Assembly: GCF_900108065.1 (NCBI RefSeq)
Contig: NZ_FNVQ01000001.1
Location: forward strand, 992,001 to 1,056,000
Source of the DNA: Marinobacterium lutimaris
GTDB lineage: Bacteria; Pseudomonadota; Gammaproteobacteria; Pseudomonadales; Balneatricaceae
Direction: 5' to 3'
Length of the DNA: 64,000 nt
A program made the position numbers and the translations under genes. The notes below the pieces were generated by a model. The model had not been told where the DNA came from and did no database searches. It saw only the letters and a list, made by a program, of their open reading frames with translations. Each line of letters starts with the position of its first letter. The stretch's first letter is position 1. Shown in pieces: positions 7,533 through 17,318 of the stretch.

Positions 7533-7628
7533 CTAACATTTTGATACTGAGCATGCGTGCGTTGGTTTAGAGAGCAGAAAGAATGAGGTGATATAAGCAT
7601 TTGAAATATATCGATATTTAAACATCAT
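7533..7628 (-). CDS. Leader-like 31-aa ORF upstream of the first cassette
   Basis: A 31-codon ORF (begins MMFKYRYISN, ends SVSKC) has a very strong GGAGGAGA Shine-Dalgarno eight bases before its ATG. It terminates with TAG inside the GTTAGAA core that precedes the first cassette gene. The peptide has a short hydrophobic stretch (AYITSFFLL). In class 1 integrons a short ORF within attI (ORF-11) boosts translation of the first cassette; position and signals here suggest a similar leader, but this is inference. It could equally be a small cassette-borne peptide. Confidence 0.45.
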   Translation of the reverse strand: MMFKYRYISNAYITSFFLLSKPTHACSVSKC

Positions 7629-7646
7629 GGTTATTTCTCCTCCGTG

Positions 7647-7782
7647 AAAAACGAGCATGCACGTTTGTATGAAACGCTGTGCGTAGTATCACACAATCCC
7701 CGCTCCTTAATCCCTTAAACTTGCGCCCGTTTTCCGGGCTTTGCCGGTAACATATGAGCACACTCAGGTTAAAAAACGAGCA
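7647..7782. repeat. 11-bp direct repeat, possible attI remnant
   Basis: AAAAACGAGCA occurs at 7647-7657 and 7772-7782. attI sites carry direct repeats bound by IntI next to the insertion point, so this could be a relic of attI; the evidence is only positional. Confidence 0.3.
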
Positions 7783-7807
7783 ACTAGACCAATCCACACT
7801 AAATATA

Positions 7808-7823
7808 CTGTATGAAATTACAG
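7808..7823. promoter_or_regulatory. LexA (SOS) box
   Basis: CTGTATGAAATTACAG is a perfect CTGT-N8-ACAG match, overlapping a TATACT -10-like hexamer (7804-7809). SOS control by LexA is the known mode of regulation of integron integrase promoters. No SOS gene follows on either strand, which suggests the regulated gene was lost. Confidence 0.6.
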
Positions 7824-8039
7824 AGAAACGAGGTGCTTTGTCCACACGCCAACCACGGCTTAGGCTCAGAGGTGACTCCCGCAAAGTCCGCTTTGTGCGC
7901 TAAGCAGAACCGCTTATTGCCTTTCGTGCAAGGAGATGGCGTACCAGCCCGACCTGGGTGGGTGCAGCTGTGGGTGAGGAACAGCAGTGGTCGGCTGGTA
8001 CATAACGCGAAGATCGACGGGATCGCCGACCTTCTGAGG

Positions 8040-8083
8040 TTCGCCCCGTATCCCTAAAGTAGGGATTTATATGCCGGGGCGAA
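8040..8083 (-). terminator. Nested inverted repeat after etfD (possible terminator)
   Basis: The outer arms TTCGCCCCG (8040-8048) and CGGGGCGAA (8075-8083) pair perfectly, enclosing ATCCCTA/TAGGGAT with a 3-base loop. It lies 10 bases after the etfD stop. There is no U-tract on the - strand, so intrinsic termination is uncertain, but position fits a 3' end stabiliser or boundary. Confidence 0.5.
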
Positions 8084-8092
8084 GGTGGAAGG

Positions 8093-9739
8093 CTACATGT
8101 TCGGGTAGTTGGGTCCGCCCATCCCTTCTGGCGTGACCCAGGTGATGTTCTGGGCCGGGTCTTTGATATCGCAGGTTTTGCAGTGCAGGCAGTTCTGGGC
8201 GTTGATCTGGAAACGCTCGCCCTCTCCCTCCTCTATCACTTCATACACGCCTGCCGGGCAGTAACGCTGGGCGGGTTCTGCAAACTTCACCAGGTTCTGC
8301 TGCAGCGGGATATCGGCGTTCTCCAGCTGCAGGTGACAGGGCTGGTCCTCTTCATGGTTGGTGTTGGAGAGAAACACCGACGAGAGCTTATCGAAGCTCA
8401 GCTTACCGTCTGGCTTGGGGTAGATGATCGGCTGGTAGCTGCTGGCCGGTTTCAGCTGTTCATGGTCCGGGTGGTTATCGCGCAGCGTGACCGGGATACG
8501 GCCACCAAACCAGTTTTGATCCACGTAGTTGAATGCACCGCCGAGCCACTGACCGAGTTTATGCATCGCCGGGCCGAAGTTACGGGAACGGAACAGCTCA
8601 TCGTAGAGCCAGGACGACTCGAACAGATCCGTATAGCCTACCAGCTCATTGCCGCCCTCATCGCCTTTGGCCAGCGCCTGGAAGATCGCTTCAGCGGCGA
8701 GCATGCCGGATTTCATCGCGGTGTGGCTGCCCTTGATCTTGCTGAAGTTGAGCGTACCGGCATCGCAGCCGACCAACAGTCCGCCGGGGAAGGTCATCTT
8801 CGGCAAGGAGTTGTAGCCCCCCTTTGCAATGGCGCGGGCGCCGTAAGAGACACGCTTGCCCCCTTGCAGATGACGCGCAAGCACCGGGTGATGTTTCAGG
8901 CGCTGCAGCTCATCGAAGGGGCTCAGGTAAGGGTTTGCATAGTTCAGGTCAACGATCTGCCCGACCACCACCTGATTGTTTTCGGTGTGGTAGAGGAAGA
9001 AGCCGCCACTGGTGTCTTTATCCAGCGGCCAGCCGGTGCCATGCACCACCAGACCAGGCTGATGCTGTTCCGCAGGAATATCCCATAACTCTTTGATACC
9101 TAATCCATAATGCTGGCAGTCGGACTGGCTATCCAGCTTGTAACGGGCGATCAGCTCCTTGCCCAGGTGGCCGCGACAGCCCTCTGAGAAAATGGTGTAT
9201 TTGGCATGCAGTTCCATGCCCGGCGTGTAGTTGGCGCCCTGCTCTCCGGCGGCGGTTACGCCCATATCGCCGGTGGCGATGCCCTTCACGCTGCCATCCT
9301 CGTTATAGAGGATTTCGGCGGCGGCAAAGCCAGGGAAGACTTCGACACCCAGGGACTCGGCCTGCTCCGCCAGCCAGCGGCAGAGGTTACCCAGGCTGAT
9401 GATGTAGTTGCCCTGGTTGTGCATCGTCTTCGGCACGAAGGCGTTGGGGATGCGGGTGCCCTTTTTGGCATCTTTCAGCAGATAGACTTCATCTTCGGTG
9501 ACGGCCGTGTTCAGCGGAGCACCGAGCTCTTGCCAGTTGGGGAATAGTTCATCCAGTGCGCGGGTCTCGAACACCGCACCTGAGAGTATATGAGCGCCTA
9601 TCTCGGAGCCTTTCTCGACGACGCAGACGGTGAGTTCTTTTTCCGCTTCCTGGGCCTGCTGCATCAGGCGGCAGGCGGTAGAGAGCCCGGCCGGGCCGGC
9701 GCCCACGATAACGACATCAAACTCCATAGAATCACGCAT
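8093..9739 (-). CDS. etfD: Electron transfer flavoprotein:ubiquinone oxidoreductase
   Basis: This 548-aa inner-membrane-associated FAD/4Fe-4S protein passes electrons from reduced ETF to ubiquinone. The N-terminal FAD motif is VVIVGAGPAGLS. The C-terminus carries the 4Fe-4S ligand run CLHCKTCDIKDP, plus an upstream Cys in RYCPAGVYEV, and ends PNYPNM. The length equals that of bacterial homologues. The ATG at 9739 has GGGAGG seven bases upstream. It lies downstream of etfBA and a fatty-acid oxidation cluster, supplying the route from acyl-CoA dehydrogenase to the quinone pool. A strong terminator separates it from etfA, so it probably has its own promoter. Confidence 0.97.
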   Translation of the reverse strand: MRDSMEFDVVIVGAGPAGLSTACRLMQQAQEAEKELTVCVVEKGSEIGAHILSGAVFETRALDELFPNWQELGAPLNTAVTEDEVYLLKDAKKGTRIPNAFVPKTMHNQGNYIISLGNLCRWLAEQAESLGVEVFPGFAAAEILYNEDGSVKGIATGDMGVTAAGEQGANYTPGMELHAKYTIFSEGCRGHLGKELIARYKLDSQSDCQHYGLGIKELWDIPAEQHQPGLVVHGTGWPLDKDTSGGFFLYHTENNQVVVGQIVDLNYANPYLSPFDELQRLKHHPVLARHLQGGKRVSYGARAIAKGGYNSLPKMTFPGGLLVGCDAGTLNFSKIKGSHTAMKSGMLAAEAIFQALAKGDEGGNELVGYTDLFESSWLYDELFRSRNFGPAMHKLGQWLGGAFNYVDQNWFGGRIPVTLRDNHPDHEQLKPASSYQPIIYPKPDGKLSFDKLSSVFLSNTNHEEDQPCHLQLENADIPLQQNLVKFAEPAQRYCPAGVYEVIEEGEGERFQINAQNCLHCKTCDIKDPAQNITWVTPEGMGGPNYPNM

Positions 9740-9801
9740 AAAAACCTCCCGGCGATATCCCTGCCGCCTTTCTTATAGATATAAGGTCATCAATTCGGGT
9801 C

Positions 9802-9839
9802 AAAAAATATGCCCTGAACCTGGGGAAGAACAGGGCATA
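9802..9839 (-). terminator. Rho-independent terminator after etfBA
   Basis: The perfect 9-bp stem TATGCCCTG/CAGGGCATA (9808-9816, 9831-9839) is followed on the - strand by TTTTTT (9807-9802). It separates etfA from etfD. Confidence 0.9.
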
Positions 9840-9879
9840 AAGGATTGCGACGACTGTCTTTCGGATTTACGGCTGAGGC

Positions 9880-10809
9880 TTATAGCTTGGATTCCAGCTC
9901 CGGCACCGCCTCGAACAGATCAGCCACCAGACTGTAATCCGCCACCTGGAAGATCGGCGCTTCTTCATCCTTGTTGATCGCGACGATCACCTTGGAGTCC
10001 TTCATACCGGCCAGATGCTGGATCGCACCGGAGATACCCACGGCGAAGTAGATATCGGGCGCTACGATCTTGCCGGTCTGGCCCACCTGCATATCGTTGG
10101 GTACAAAGCCTGCGTCCACGGCAGCACGGGAGGCGCCCACCGCCCCGCCGAGTTTGTCGGCGAGGGATTCCAGCAGTGCGAAGTTCTCGCCGTTACCCAG
10201 GCCACGGCCACCGGAAACTACTACGCTGGCCGCAGTCAGTTCTGGGCGGTCGGACTTCGCCATCTCTTCACTGACAAAGGCGGAGGTGCCGGCATCGTGA
10301 GCCGGGCTCACGCGATCTACACTGGCGCTACCGCCGGTGCTTGCTGCCGCGTCAAACGCGGTGCCGCGCACGGTGATCACCTTGATCGCATCCAGTGACT
10401 GCACGGTAGCGATGGCGTTACCGGCGTAGATCGGGCGCTCGAAGGTATCGGCGGCTTCTACGGCGATGATGTCGGAGATCTGGCCCACATCCAGCAGCGC
10501 GGCCACGCGGGGCATCACGTTTTTGCCGGTGGTGGTGGCCGGCGCGACTACGTGGCTGTAGTCCTTGCCGAGCTCTGCTACCAGCAGCGAGAGGTTTTCC
10601 GCCAGCTGACGCCCATAGGCGGCGTTATCGGCCAGCAGGACCTTGGAGACGCCAGCAACGCCTGCAGCGGCTTCGGCAACTGCGGCGCAGCCTTCGCCCG
10701 CGACCAGCAGGTGCAGTTCTTCGCCCATCTGGCTAGCGGCGGTAACGGTGTTGAGCGTGGCACTTTTCAGGGTGCTGTTGTCATGTTCTGCAATGATGAG
10801 AATAGCCAT
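9880..10809 (-). CDS. etfA: Electron transfer flavoprotein alpha subunit
   Basis: This 309-aa subunit binds FAD and shuttles electrons from acyl-CoA dehydrogenases to ETF:quinone oxidoreductase. The C-terminal FAD-binding domain is clear: [13 protein letters not shown]-like segment ([16 protein letters not shown]), then [12 protein letters not shown] and ADYSLVADL. It begins 12 bp after etfB and is in the usual etfB-etfA order, so the heterodimer is made from one transcript. It is followed by a strong terminator. Confidence 0.97.
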   Translation of the reverse strand: MAILIIAEHDNSTLKSATLNTVTAASQMGEELHLLVAGEGCAAVAEAAAGVAGVSKVLLADNAAYGRQLAENLSLLVAELGKDYSHVVAPATTTGKNVMPRVAALLDVGQISDIIAVEAADTFERPIYAGNAIATVQSLDAIKVITVRGTAFDAAASTGGSASVDRVSPAHDAGTSAFVSEEMAKSDRPELTAASVVVSGGRGLGNGENFALLESLADKLGGAVGASRAAVDAGFVPNDMQVGQTGKIVAPDIYFAVGISGAIQHLAGMKDSKVIVAINKDEEAPIFQVADYSLVADLFEAVPELESKL

Positions 10810-10821
10810 CTGATCGCCCCC

Positions 10822-11571
10822 TTAAAGTACTTTGGCTTCGTTTTTCAGTTTGTCGATCAGCTCGTCTACGCTGGCGACACGGATACCGGCCTGGCGCTCT
10901 GCCGGGGCGGAGACTTTCAACAGGCGGGTGTGGTTCTTGAGATCTACGCCCAGGTCTGCCGGGGTTTTCACATCAAGCGGCTTGCGCTTGGCTTTCATGA
11001 TGTCCGGCAGCTTGGCGTAGCGCGGTTCGTTCAGGCGCAGATCGGTGGTAACGATGGCCGGGAGTTTCAGGTTCAGGGTCTGCAGGCCGCCATCCACTTC
11101 GCGGGTGACGTTAACGCTGTCGCCGTCGATCTTAACTTCAGAGGCGAAAGTACCCTGGGGCCGGTTCAGCAGTGCGCCGAGCATCTGGCCGGTCTGGTTG
11201 TTGTCGGCATCGATAGACTGCTTGCCGAGGATAACCAGGCCCGGCTGTTCCGCTTCAACTACTTTCGCGAGCAGCTTGGCAACGCTCAATGATTCGGGCA
11301 GCTCTTCGGTTTCGATCTGGATGCCGCGATCGGCGCCCAGCGCCAGTGCGGTGCGGATCTGTTCCTGGCATGCTTTGGGGCCGATGGATACCACAACCAC
11401 CTCGGAGGCGGCGCCGGATTCCTTGAGTCGAACCGCTTCTTCTACTGCGATTTCGCAGAAGGGGTTCAGGGCCATCTTCACGTTAGCCAGATCCACATCG
11501 GAGTTGTCCGGCTTTACGCGTACCTTGACGTTGTAGTCGATGACGCGCTTAACAGCGACGAGTACTTTCAT
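10822..11571 (-). CDS. etfB: Electron transfer flavoprotein beta subunit
   Basis: This 249-aa AMP-binding ETF subunit starts [14 protein letters not shown] and carries the family signature [15 protein letters not shown] near 190-205. Length and organisation are standard. It sits 153 bp downstream of the acyl-CoA dehydrogenase gene on the same strand, with a hairpin in between, so expression may be partly independent of the fad genes. It partners with EtfA directly downstream. Confidence 0.97.
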   Translation of the reverse strand: MKVLVAVKRVIDYNVKVRVKPDNSDVDLANVKMALNPFCEIAVEEAVRLKESGAASEVVVVSIGPKACQEQIRTALALGADRGIQIETEELPESLSVAKLLAKVVEAEQPGLVILGKQSIDADNNQTGQMLGALLNRPQGTFASEVKIDGDSVNVTREVDGGLQTLNLKLPAIVTTDLRLNEPRYAKLPDIMKAKRKPLDVKTPADLGVDLKNHTRLLKVSAPAERQAGIRVASVDELIDKLKNEAKVL

Positions 11572-11647
11572 CTTAAACCTCTCTTAACACCCTTTGCGGA
11601 TGGCTCCATGCGGGTGTTTGTTCTCTTGTTATTCTGGGTGCTGCCGG

Positions 11648-11670
11648 CTATTCACCGGCAGCTTGTGCCT
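11648..11670. other. Inverted repeat between acyl-CoA dehydrogenase and etfB
   Basis: GCTGCCGG and CCGGCAGC form a perfect 8-bp stem with a 7-base loop, 50-80 bp after the acyl-CoA dehydrogenase stop. There is no U-tract. It may stabilise or attenuate the transcript between the fad and etf genes. Confidence 0.45.
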
Positions 11671-11724
11671 TTAGATTCTTATTCCTTTTGAATCCGAATC
11701 TGTGCGTTCTATTAAAGGTGCTGA

Positions 11725-13503
11725 TCAGAACTGATCTTCACTCAGCGCCATGATGCTTGCGCTGCCCTTCTGGATCGTTTCCAGGCTCGCCTTGGTGCGC
11801 GGCAGCAGGTGCTCGGAGAAGAACTGGGCAGTGACCAGTTTCGCCTTCAGGTATTCCGGATCGCCCTCGCCTGCATCCAGCAGCGTCTGGGCGCGCAGTG
11901 CAGACTGGCCCATCAGCCAGCCACCGCAGAGGTAGCCGAACAGCATCATGAAGTGCACGCTGACAGCACCGGCCGCGGCCGGATCTTTCGCAGCGTTTTC
12001 CAGCAGCCAGCTGCGCGCGGTGTTGCCTGCTTCCAGCGCTTCACGCAGTGCCGCGCCCTGCTCTGCAAAGCCTTCATGCTTACTCAGCGCAACCACGGTC
12101 TCTTCGATCTCGGCCAGCAGTTCTGCCAGTGCTTCGCCCTTGTTAAGCAGGGTTTTGCGGCCGACCAGGTCCAGTGCCTGGATACCGGTGGTGCCTTCGT
12201 AGATGGTCAGGATGCGGGCGTCACGGTAGTGCTGGGCGGAACCGGTTTCTTCGATAAAGCCCATGCCGCCGTTGACCTGGGTGCCCAGGTAAGTGATCTC
12301 CTGAGACAGTTCGGTGATCCAGCCTTTGACGATCGGGGTCAGCAGTTCCAGGCGTGCCTGGTGACGGCGCTGGTCCGCTTCATCCTGGGCGCGTCCGGCG
12401 CGGTCCACCTCTGCAGCGCCGACGAACGCCAGTGCACGCATTGCTTCGGTAGCGGACTTCATCTGCATCAGCATGCGACGCACATCCGGGAACTTGATGA
12501 TGGCGAAACGGCTGCCATCCTTGTTGGTGCCCTGCAGACGCTCTTTGGCGTAATCCAGCGCCTGCTGGTAAGAACGCTCGGCAATGGCGACACCCTGAAG
12601 ACCCACTCCCTGACGGGCGCAGTTCATCATGGTGAACATGTACGCCAGACCCTTGTTGGCTTCGCCGACCAGGTAGCCTATGGCGCCCTCTTTATCGCCG
12701 TAGCTCATGACGCAGGTGGGGCTGGCATGAATGCCGAGCTTGTGCTCAACGGAGACGCACTTCACATCGTTGCGTACGCCCGGGTTGCCTTCGGCATCGA
12801 GCAGAAACTTGGGCACCACGAACAGGGAGATCCCTTTCACGCCGGCCGGTGCGTCCGGCAGACGGGCCAGCACCAGGTGAATGGTGTTGTCGGTCATCTG
12901 GTGATCGCCCCAGGTGATAAAGATCTTCTGCCCGGTAATCAGGTAGTGATCGCCATTGGGGATCGCGCGGGTCTTGATCGCAGCCAGATCGGTACCGGCA
13001 TCCGGCTCGGTCAGGTTCATGGTGCCGGTCCATTCGCCGGAGACCATCTTCGGCAGGTAGGTCTGCTTCAGCTCTTCGCTGCCGTGGTGCGCAATCGCTT
13101 CAACCGCGCCCTGGGTCAGCAGCGGGCAGAGCGCGAACGCCATGTTGGCGGACTGCCAGATCTCGTTAACGGCGGTGCACAGTACGTTGGGCAGGCCCTG
13201 GCCTTCGTACTCTTCATCGGCGATCAGGGAGCTCCAGCCGCCTTCGGCGAACTGCTGGTACGCTTCCTTGAAGCCGGCGGTCTCTTCAACGCCCTGCTCG
13301 GTCAGTTTGACGCCCTGGTTGTCGCCGATCACGTTCAGCGGTGCCAGGACTTCGGAGCCCAGCTTGCCGGCTTCGGTGAGGATGGCGGAGGCCAGTTCAA
13401 AGTTGATGTCGTCAAAGCCGTTGGCGGCGCACAGATCGTCGAAGCCAACCAGCTCGTTCAGTACAAACTCGGCGTCCTGATGCGGGTGTTTATAATCGCT
13501 CAT
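11725..13503 (-). CDS. Large acyl-CoA dehydrogenase (DmdC/FadE-like, ~590 aa)
   Basis: This 592-aa flavoenzyme introduces the trans-2 double bond into acyl-CoA and hands electrons to ETF. The N- and middle domains carry MNLTEPDAGTDL and ITGQKIFITWG. The catalytic Glu is in ILTIYEGTTGIQA near 430. A C-terminal extension (~465-592) is typical of the long acyl-CoA dehydrogenases that include the DmdC 3-methylthiopropionyl-CoA enzymes, versus ~380 aa for short types. It sits 52 bp after fadB and upstream of etfBA. Long- or medium-chain fatty acyl-CoA is the likely substrate given the neighbours; methylthiopropionyl-CoA is an alternative in a marine organism. Confidence 0.92.
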   Translation of the reverse strand: MSDYKHPHQDAEFVLNELVGFDDLCAANGFDDINFELASAILTEAGKLGSEVLAPLNVIGDNQGVKLTEQGVEETAGFKEAYQQFAEGGWSSLIADEEYEGQGLPNVLCTAVNEIWQSANMAFALCPLLTQGAVEAIAHHGSEELKQTYLPKMVSGEWTGTMNLTEPDAGTDLAAIKTRAIPNGDHYLITGQKIFITWGDHQMTDNTIHLVLARLPDAPAGVKGISLFVVPKFLLDAEGNPGVRNDVKCVSVEHKLGIHASPTCVMSYGDKEGAIGYLVGEANKGLAYMFTMMNCARQGVGLQGVAIAERSYQQALDYAKERLQGTNKDGSRFAIIKFPDVRRMLMQMKSATEAMRALAFVGAAEVDRAGRAQDEADQRRHQARLELLTPIVKGWITELSQEITYLGTQVNGGMGFIEETGSAQHYRDARILTIYEGTTGIQALDLVGRKTLLNKGEALAELLAEIEETVVALSKHEGFAEQGAALREALEAGNTARSWLLENAAKDPAAAGAVSVHFMMLFGYLCGGWLMGQSALRAQTLLDAGEGDPEYLKAKLVTAQFFSEHLLPRTKASLETIQKGSASIMALSEDQF

Positions 13504-13555
13504 TGTTATTCTCCTCGGCTCCAGCGCTCTGGCTGGAGCTCTTGTTCATCGGTTT

Positions 13556-15697
<2,142 letters not shown>

Positions 15698-15909
15698 ATT
15701 GTTATTCCTCAGTCATGCCTGCGGTAGAACACTCGGCCCACTTGGCTTACGTGCTGCCGGATGGAGCTAACTCTTGGTTTGCAGACAATTAAAAACCGTT
15801 ATTGCCGGGAAAATGAGCCGTCTAAAAAGAGCCGTCCCTGGCCTAATGGGCATCAAACGAGGTTCCCGGTGTACAAACTTGCTAATGCGTTTCTCTTGGT
15901 AGGGTCTGA

Positions 15910-17094
15910 TCAGGCGCGCTCAAACAGCGCTGCGATACCCTGACCACCGCCGATGCAGAGGCTGACCATGGCGTAACGACCGTTAATGCGCTCCAGCTCG
16001 TACAGCGCCTTGATGGTGATCGCGACACCGGTGGCGCCAATCGGGTGACCCAGGGAGATACCACTGCCGTTGGGGTTGACGCGGTCACGCGGCAGGTCCA
16101 GCTGCTGGCAAACGGCCAGGGCCTGGGAGGCGAAGGCTTCGTTGACTTCGTAAACGTCGATATCGGTAACGCCCAGGTTGTTGCGCTCCAGCACTTCGGT
16201 GATCGCCGGGACCGGGCCGATACCCATGATCTTCGGATCAACGCCCACTACGGAGTAATCCACCAGGCGGGCCATCACTTTAACGCCCTGGGCTTCGGCG
16301 GCTTCGCGATCCATCATCACGATGGCAGCGGCGGCGTCGTTCATGCCTGAGGCGTTACCGGCGGTGACGGTGCCGTCTTTCTTGAAGACCGGCTTCAGGG
16401 AGGCGAGGTCTTCCTGGGTGCAGTTGAAGCGCACGTGCTCGTCGGTATCGAACTGGGTTGGGCCTTTGCGTCCCTTGATCTCGATCGGCAGGATCTGGTC
16501 CTTGAAGTAGCCCTGCTCGATGGCGTTCTGGGCGCGGTTGTGGCTCAGGGTTGCCAGTTCATCCTGCTGCTCGCGGGTGATGCCGTACTTCTCGGCCACG
16601 TTTTCCGCGGTGACACCCATATGGATGTTGTTGAATGGGCAGTGCAGCGCGCCGACCACCGGGTCCACCATGACGCCATCGCCCATGCGCTGGCCAAAGC
16701 GAGCATTCGGAAGCTGGTAAGGTGCGCGGCTCATGGACTCGGCGCCACCGGCGATAACTGCATCGGTGATACCCAGTTCGATCTGCTGTGCAGCGGTGAG
16801 GATCGCCTGCAGACCGCTACCGCAAAGACGGTTAACCGCCATGGCCGGAGTGGTTTCGGGTGCGCCCGCATTCACAGCGGCAACGCGTGCCAGGTAGGCG
16901 TCGCGGGGTTCTGTCGGCAGCACATGGCCGAAAACACTGTGGCCGATCTGCTCTGGGGAGATGCCGGCGCGCTTGATCGCCTCGTCGGCAACCATGCTGG
17001 CCAGGATATGCGGCGCAAAGCCTTTCAGGCTGCCACCGTAACCACCGATCGCTGTACGAACACCACTGACGACTACTACTTCACGTTTCTGCAT
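15910..17094 (-). CDS. Thiolase (acetyl-CoA acyltransferase, FadA/AtoB family)
   Basis: This thiolase is 394 aa from the ATG at 17094, which has AAAAGGG upstream; a GTG nine bases earlier is less likely. Catalytic residues are visible: Cys91 in NRLCGSGLQA, His in LGHPIGATG near 350, and Cys in LCIGGGQG near 380. It cleaves 3-ketoacyl-CoA to acetyl-CoA or runs the reverse condensation. Its place ahead of fadB and an acyl-CoA dehydrogenase argues for the beta-oxidation role. Sequence flavour is nearer biosynthetic acetyl-CoA acetyltransferases, so the chain-length range is unsure. Confidence 0.93.
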   Translation of the reverse strand: MQKREVVVVSGVRTAIGGYGGSLKGFAPHILASMVADEAIKRAGISPEQIGHSVFGHVLPTEPRDAYLARVAAVNAGAPETTPAMAVNRLCGSGLQAILTAAQQIELGITDAVIAGGAESMSRAPYQLPNARFGQRMGDGVMVDPVVGALHCPFNNIHMGVTAENVAEKYGITREQQDELATLSHNRAQNAIEQGYFKDQILPIEIKGRKGPTQFDTDEHVRFNCTQEDLASLKPVFKKDGTVTAGNASGMNDAAAAIVMMDREAAEAQGVKVMARLVDYSVVGVDPKIMGIGPVPAITEVLERNNLGVTDIDVYEVNEAFASQALAVCQQLDLPRDRVNPNGSGISLGHPIGATGVAITIKALYELERINGRYAMVSLCIGGGQGIAALFERA

Positions 17095-17318
17095 GGGACC
17101 CACCCTTTTCTTCCTGCCTGCGGTGCCGAACCTTGCCGGTCGCAGGGTGATTATTGTTAGCCCAGGATTCTGGGTTCATCGGTTTAGGCTTAGTTTCCGG
17201 TTCTGGGAGGGTTCCAACAATGACGGATACAGCCCGATATCTAACATATTCGGACATTTAATCTATAATTGGTCGCGGTATAAGCGTTAATCACCGGTTT
17301 GGTTGAGCGAAAACGGAC

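Larger units (their letters stand above)
3705..7537 (-). mobile_element. Integron gene-cassette array without integrase (CALIN-like): four cassettes, four attC sites
   Basis: Four - strand genes each end in, or just before, an imperfect palindrome with the integron core motifs: RYYYAAC (R'') at the stop codon and GTTRRRY (R') just ahead of the next gene. Three of the four sites end in GTTAGGC or GTTATGT; the most distal is degenerate. This gene-attC-gene-attC layout, with stop codons inside R'', is diagnostic of integron cassettes. No tyrosine recombinase gene is found in the window, so by the usual definition this is a cluster of attC sites lacking an integrase. The intact end lies near 7531-7537 (GTTAGAA on -), where an attI or further cassette would have joined. 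Confidence 0.85.
7629..8039. other. 410-bp region without a convincing gene upstream of the cassette array
   Basis: No credible CDS was found here. Contents are a direct repeat AAAAACGAGCA (7647-7657 and 7772-7782), a LexA-like box (7808-7823), and a hairpin with 13-bp arms and one bulged base (7941-7954 with 7989-8001). In integrons this location would hold attI and a divergent intI on the + strand. The LexA box fits, but the ORFs present do not resemble an integrase, so an intI deletion is possible. Confidence 0.5.

Noticed and set aside
7618-7884. An 88-codon - strand ORF covering the LexA box
   Set aside because: It has no ribosome binding site, low complexity at places, and the repeat and regulatory signals inside it are better explained as non-coding.
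7812-8057. An 81-codon + strand ORF as an integrase remnant
   Set aside because: It lacks any tyrosine-recombinase motif (no RHxxxH/RxxY pattern) and contains the 13-bp-arm hairpin, so it is not supported as a gene.
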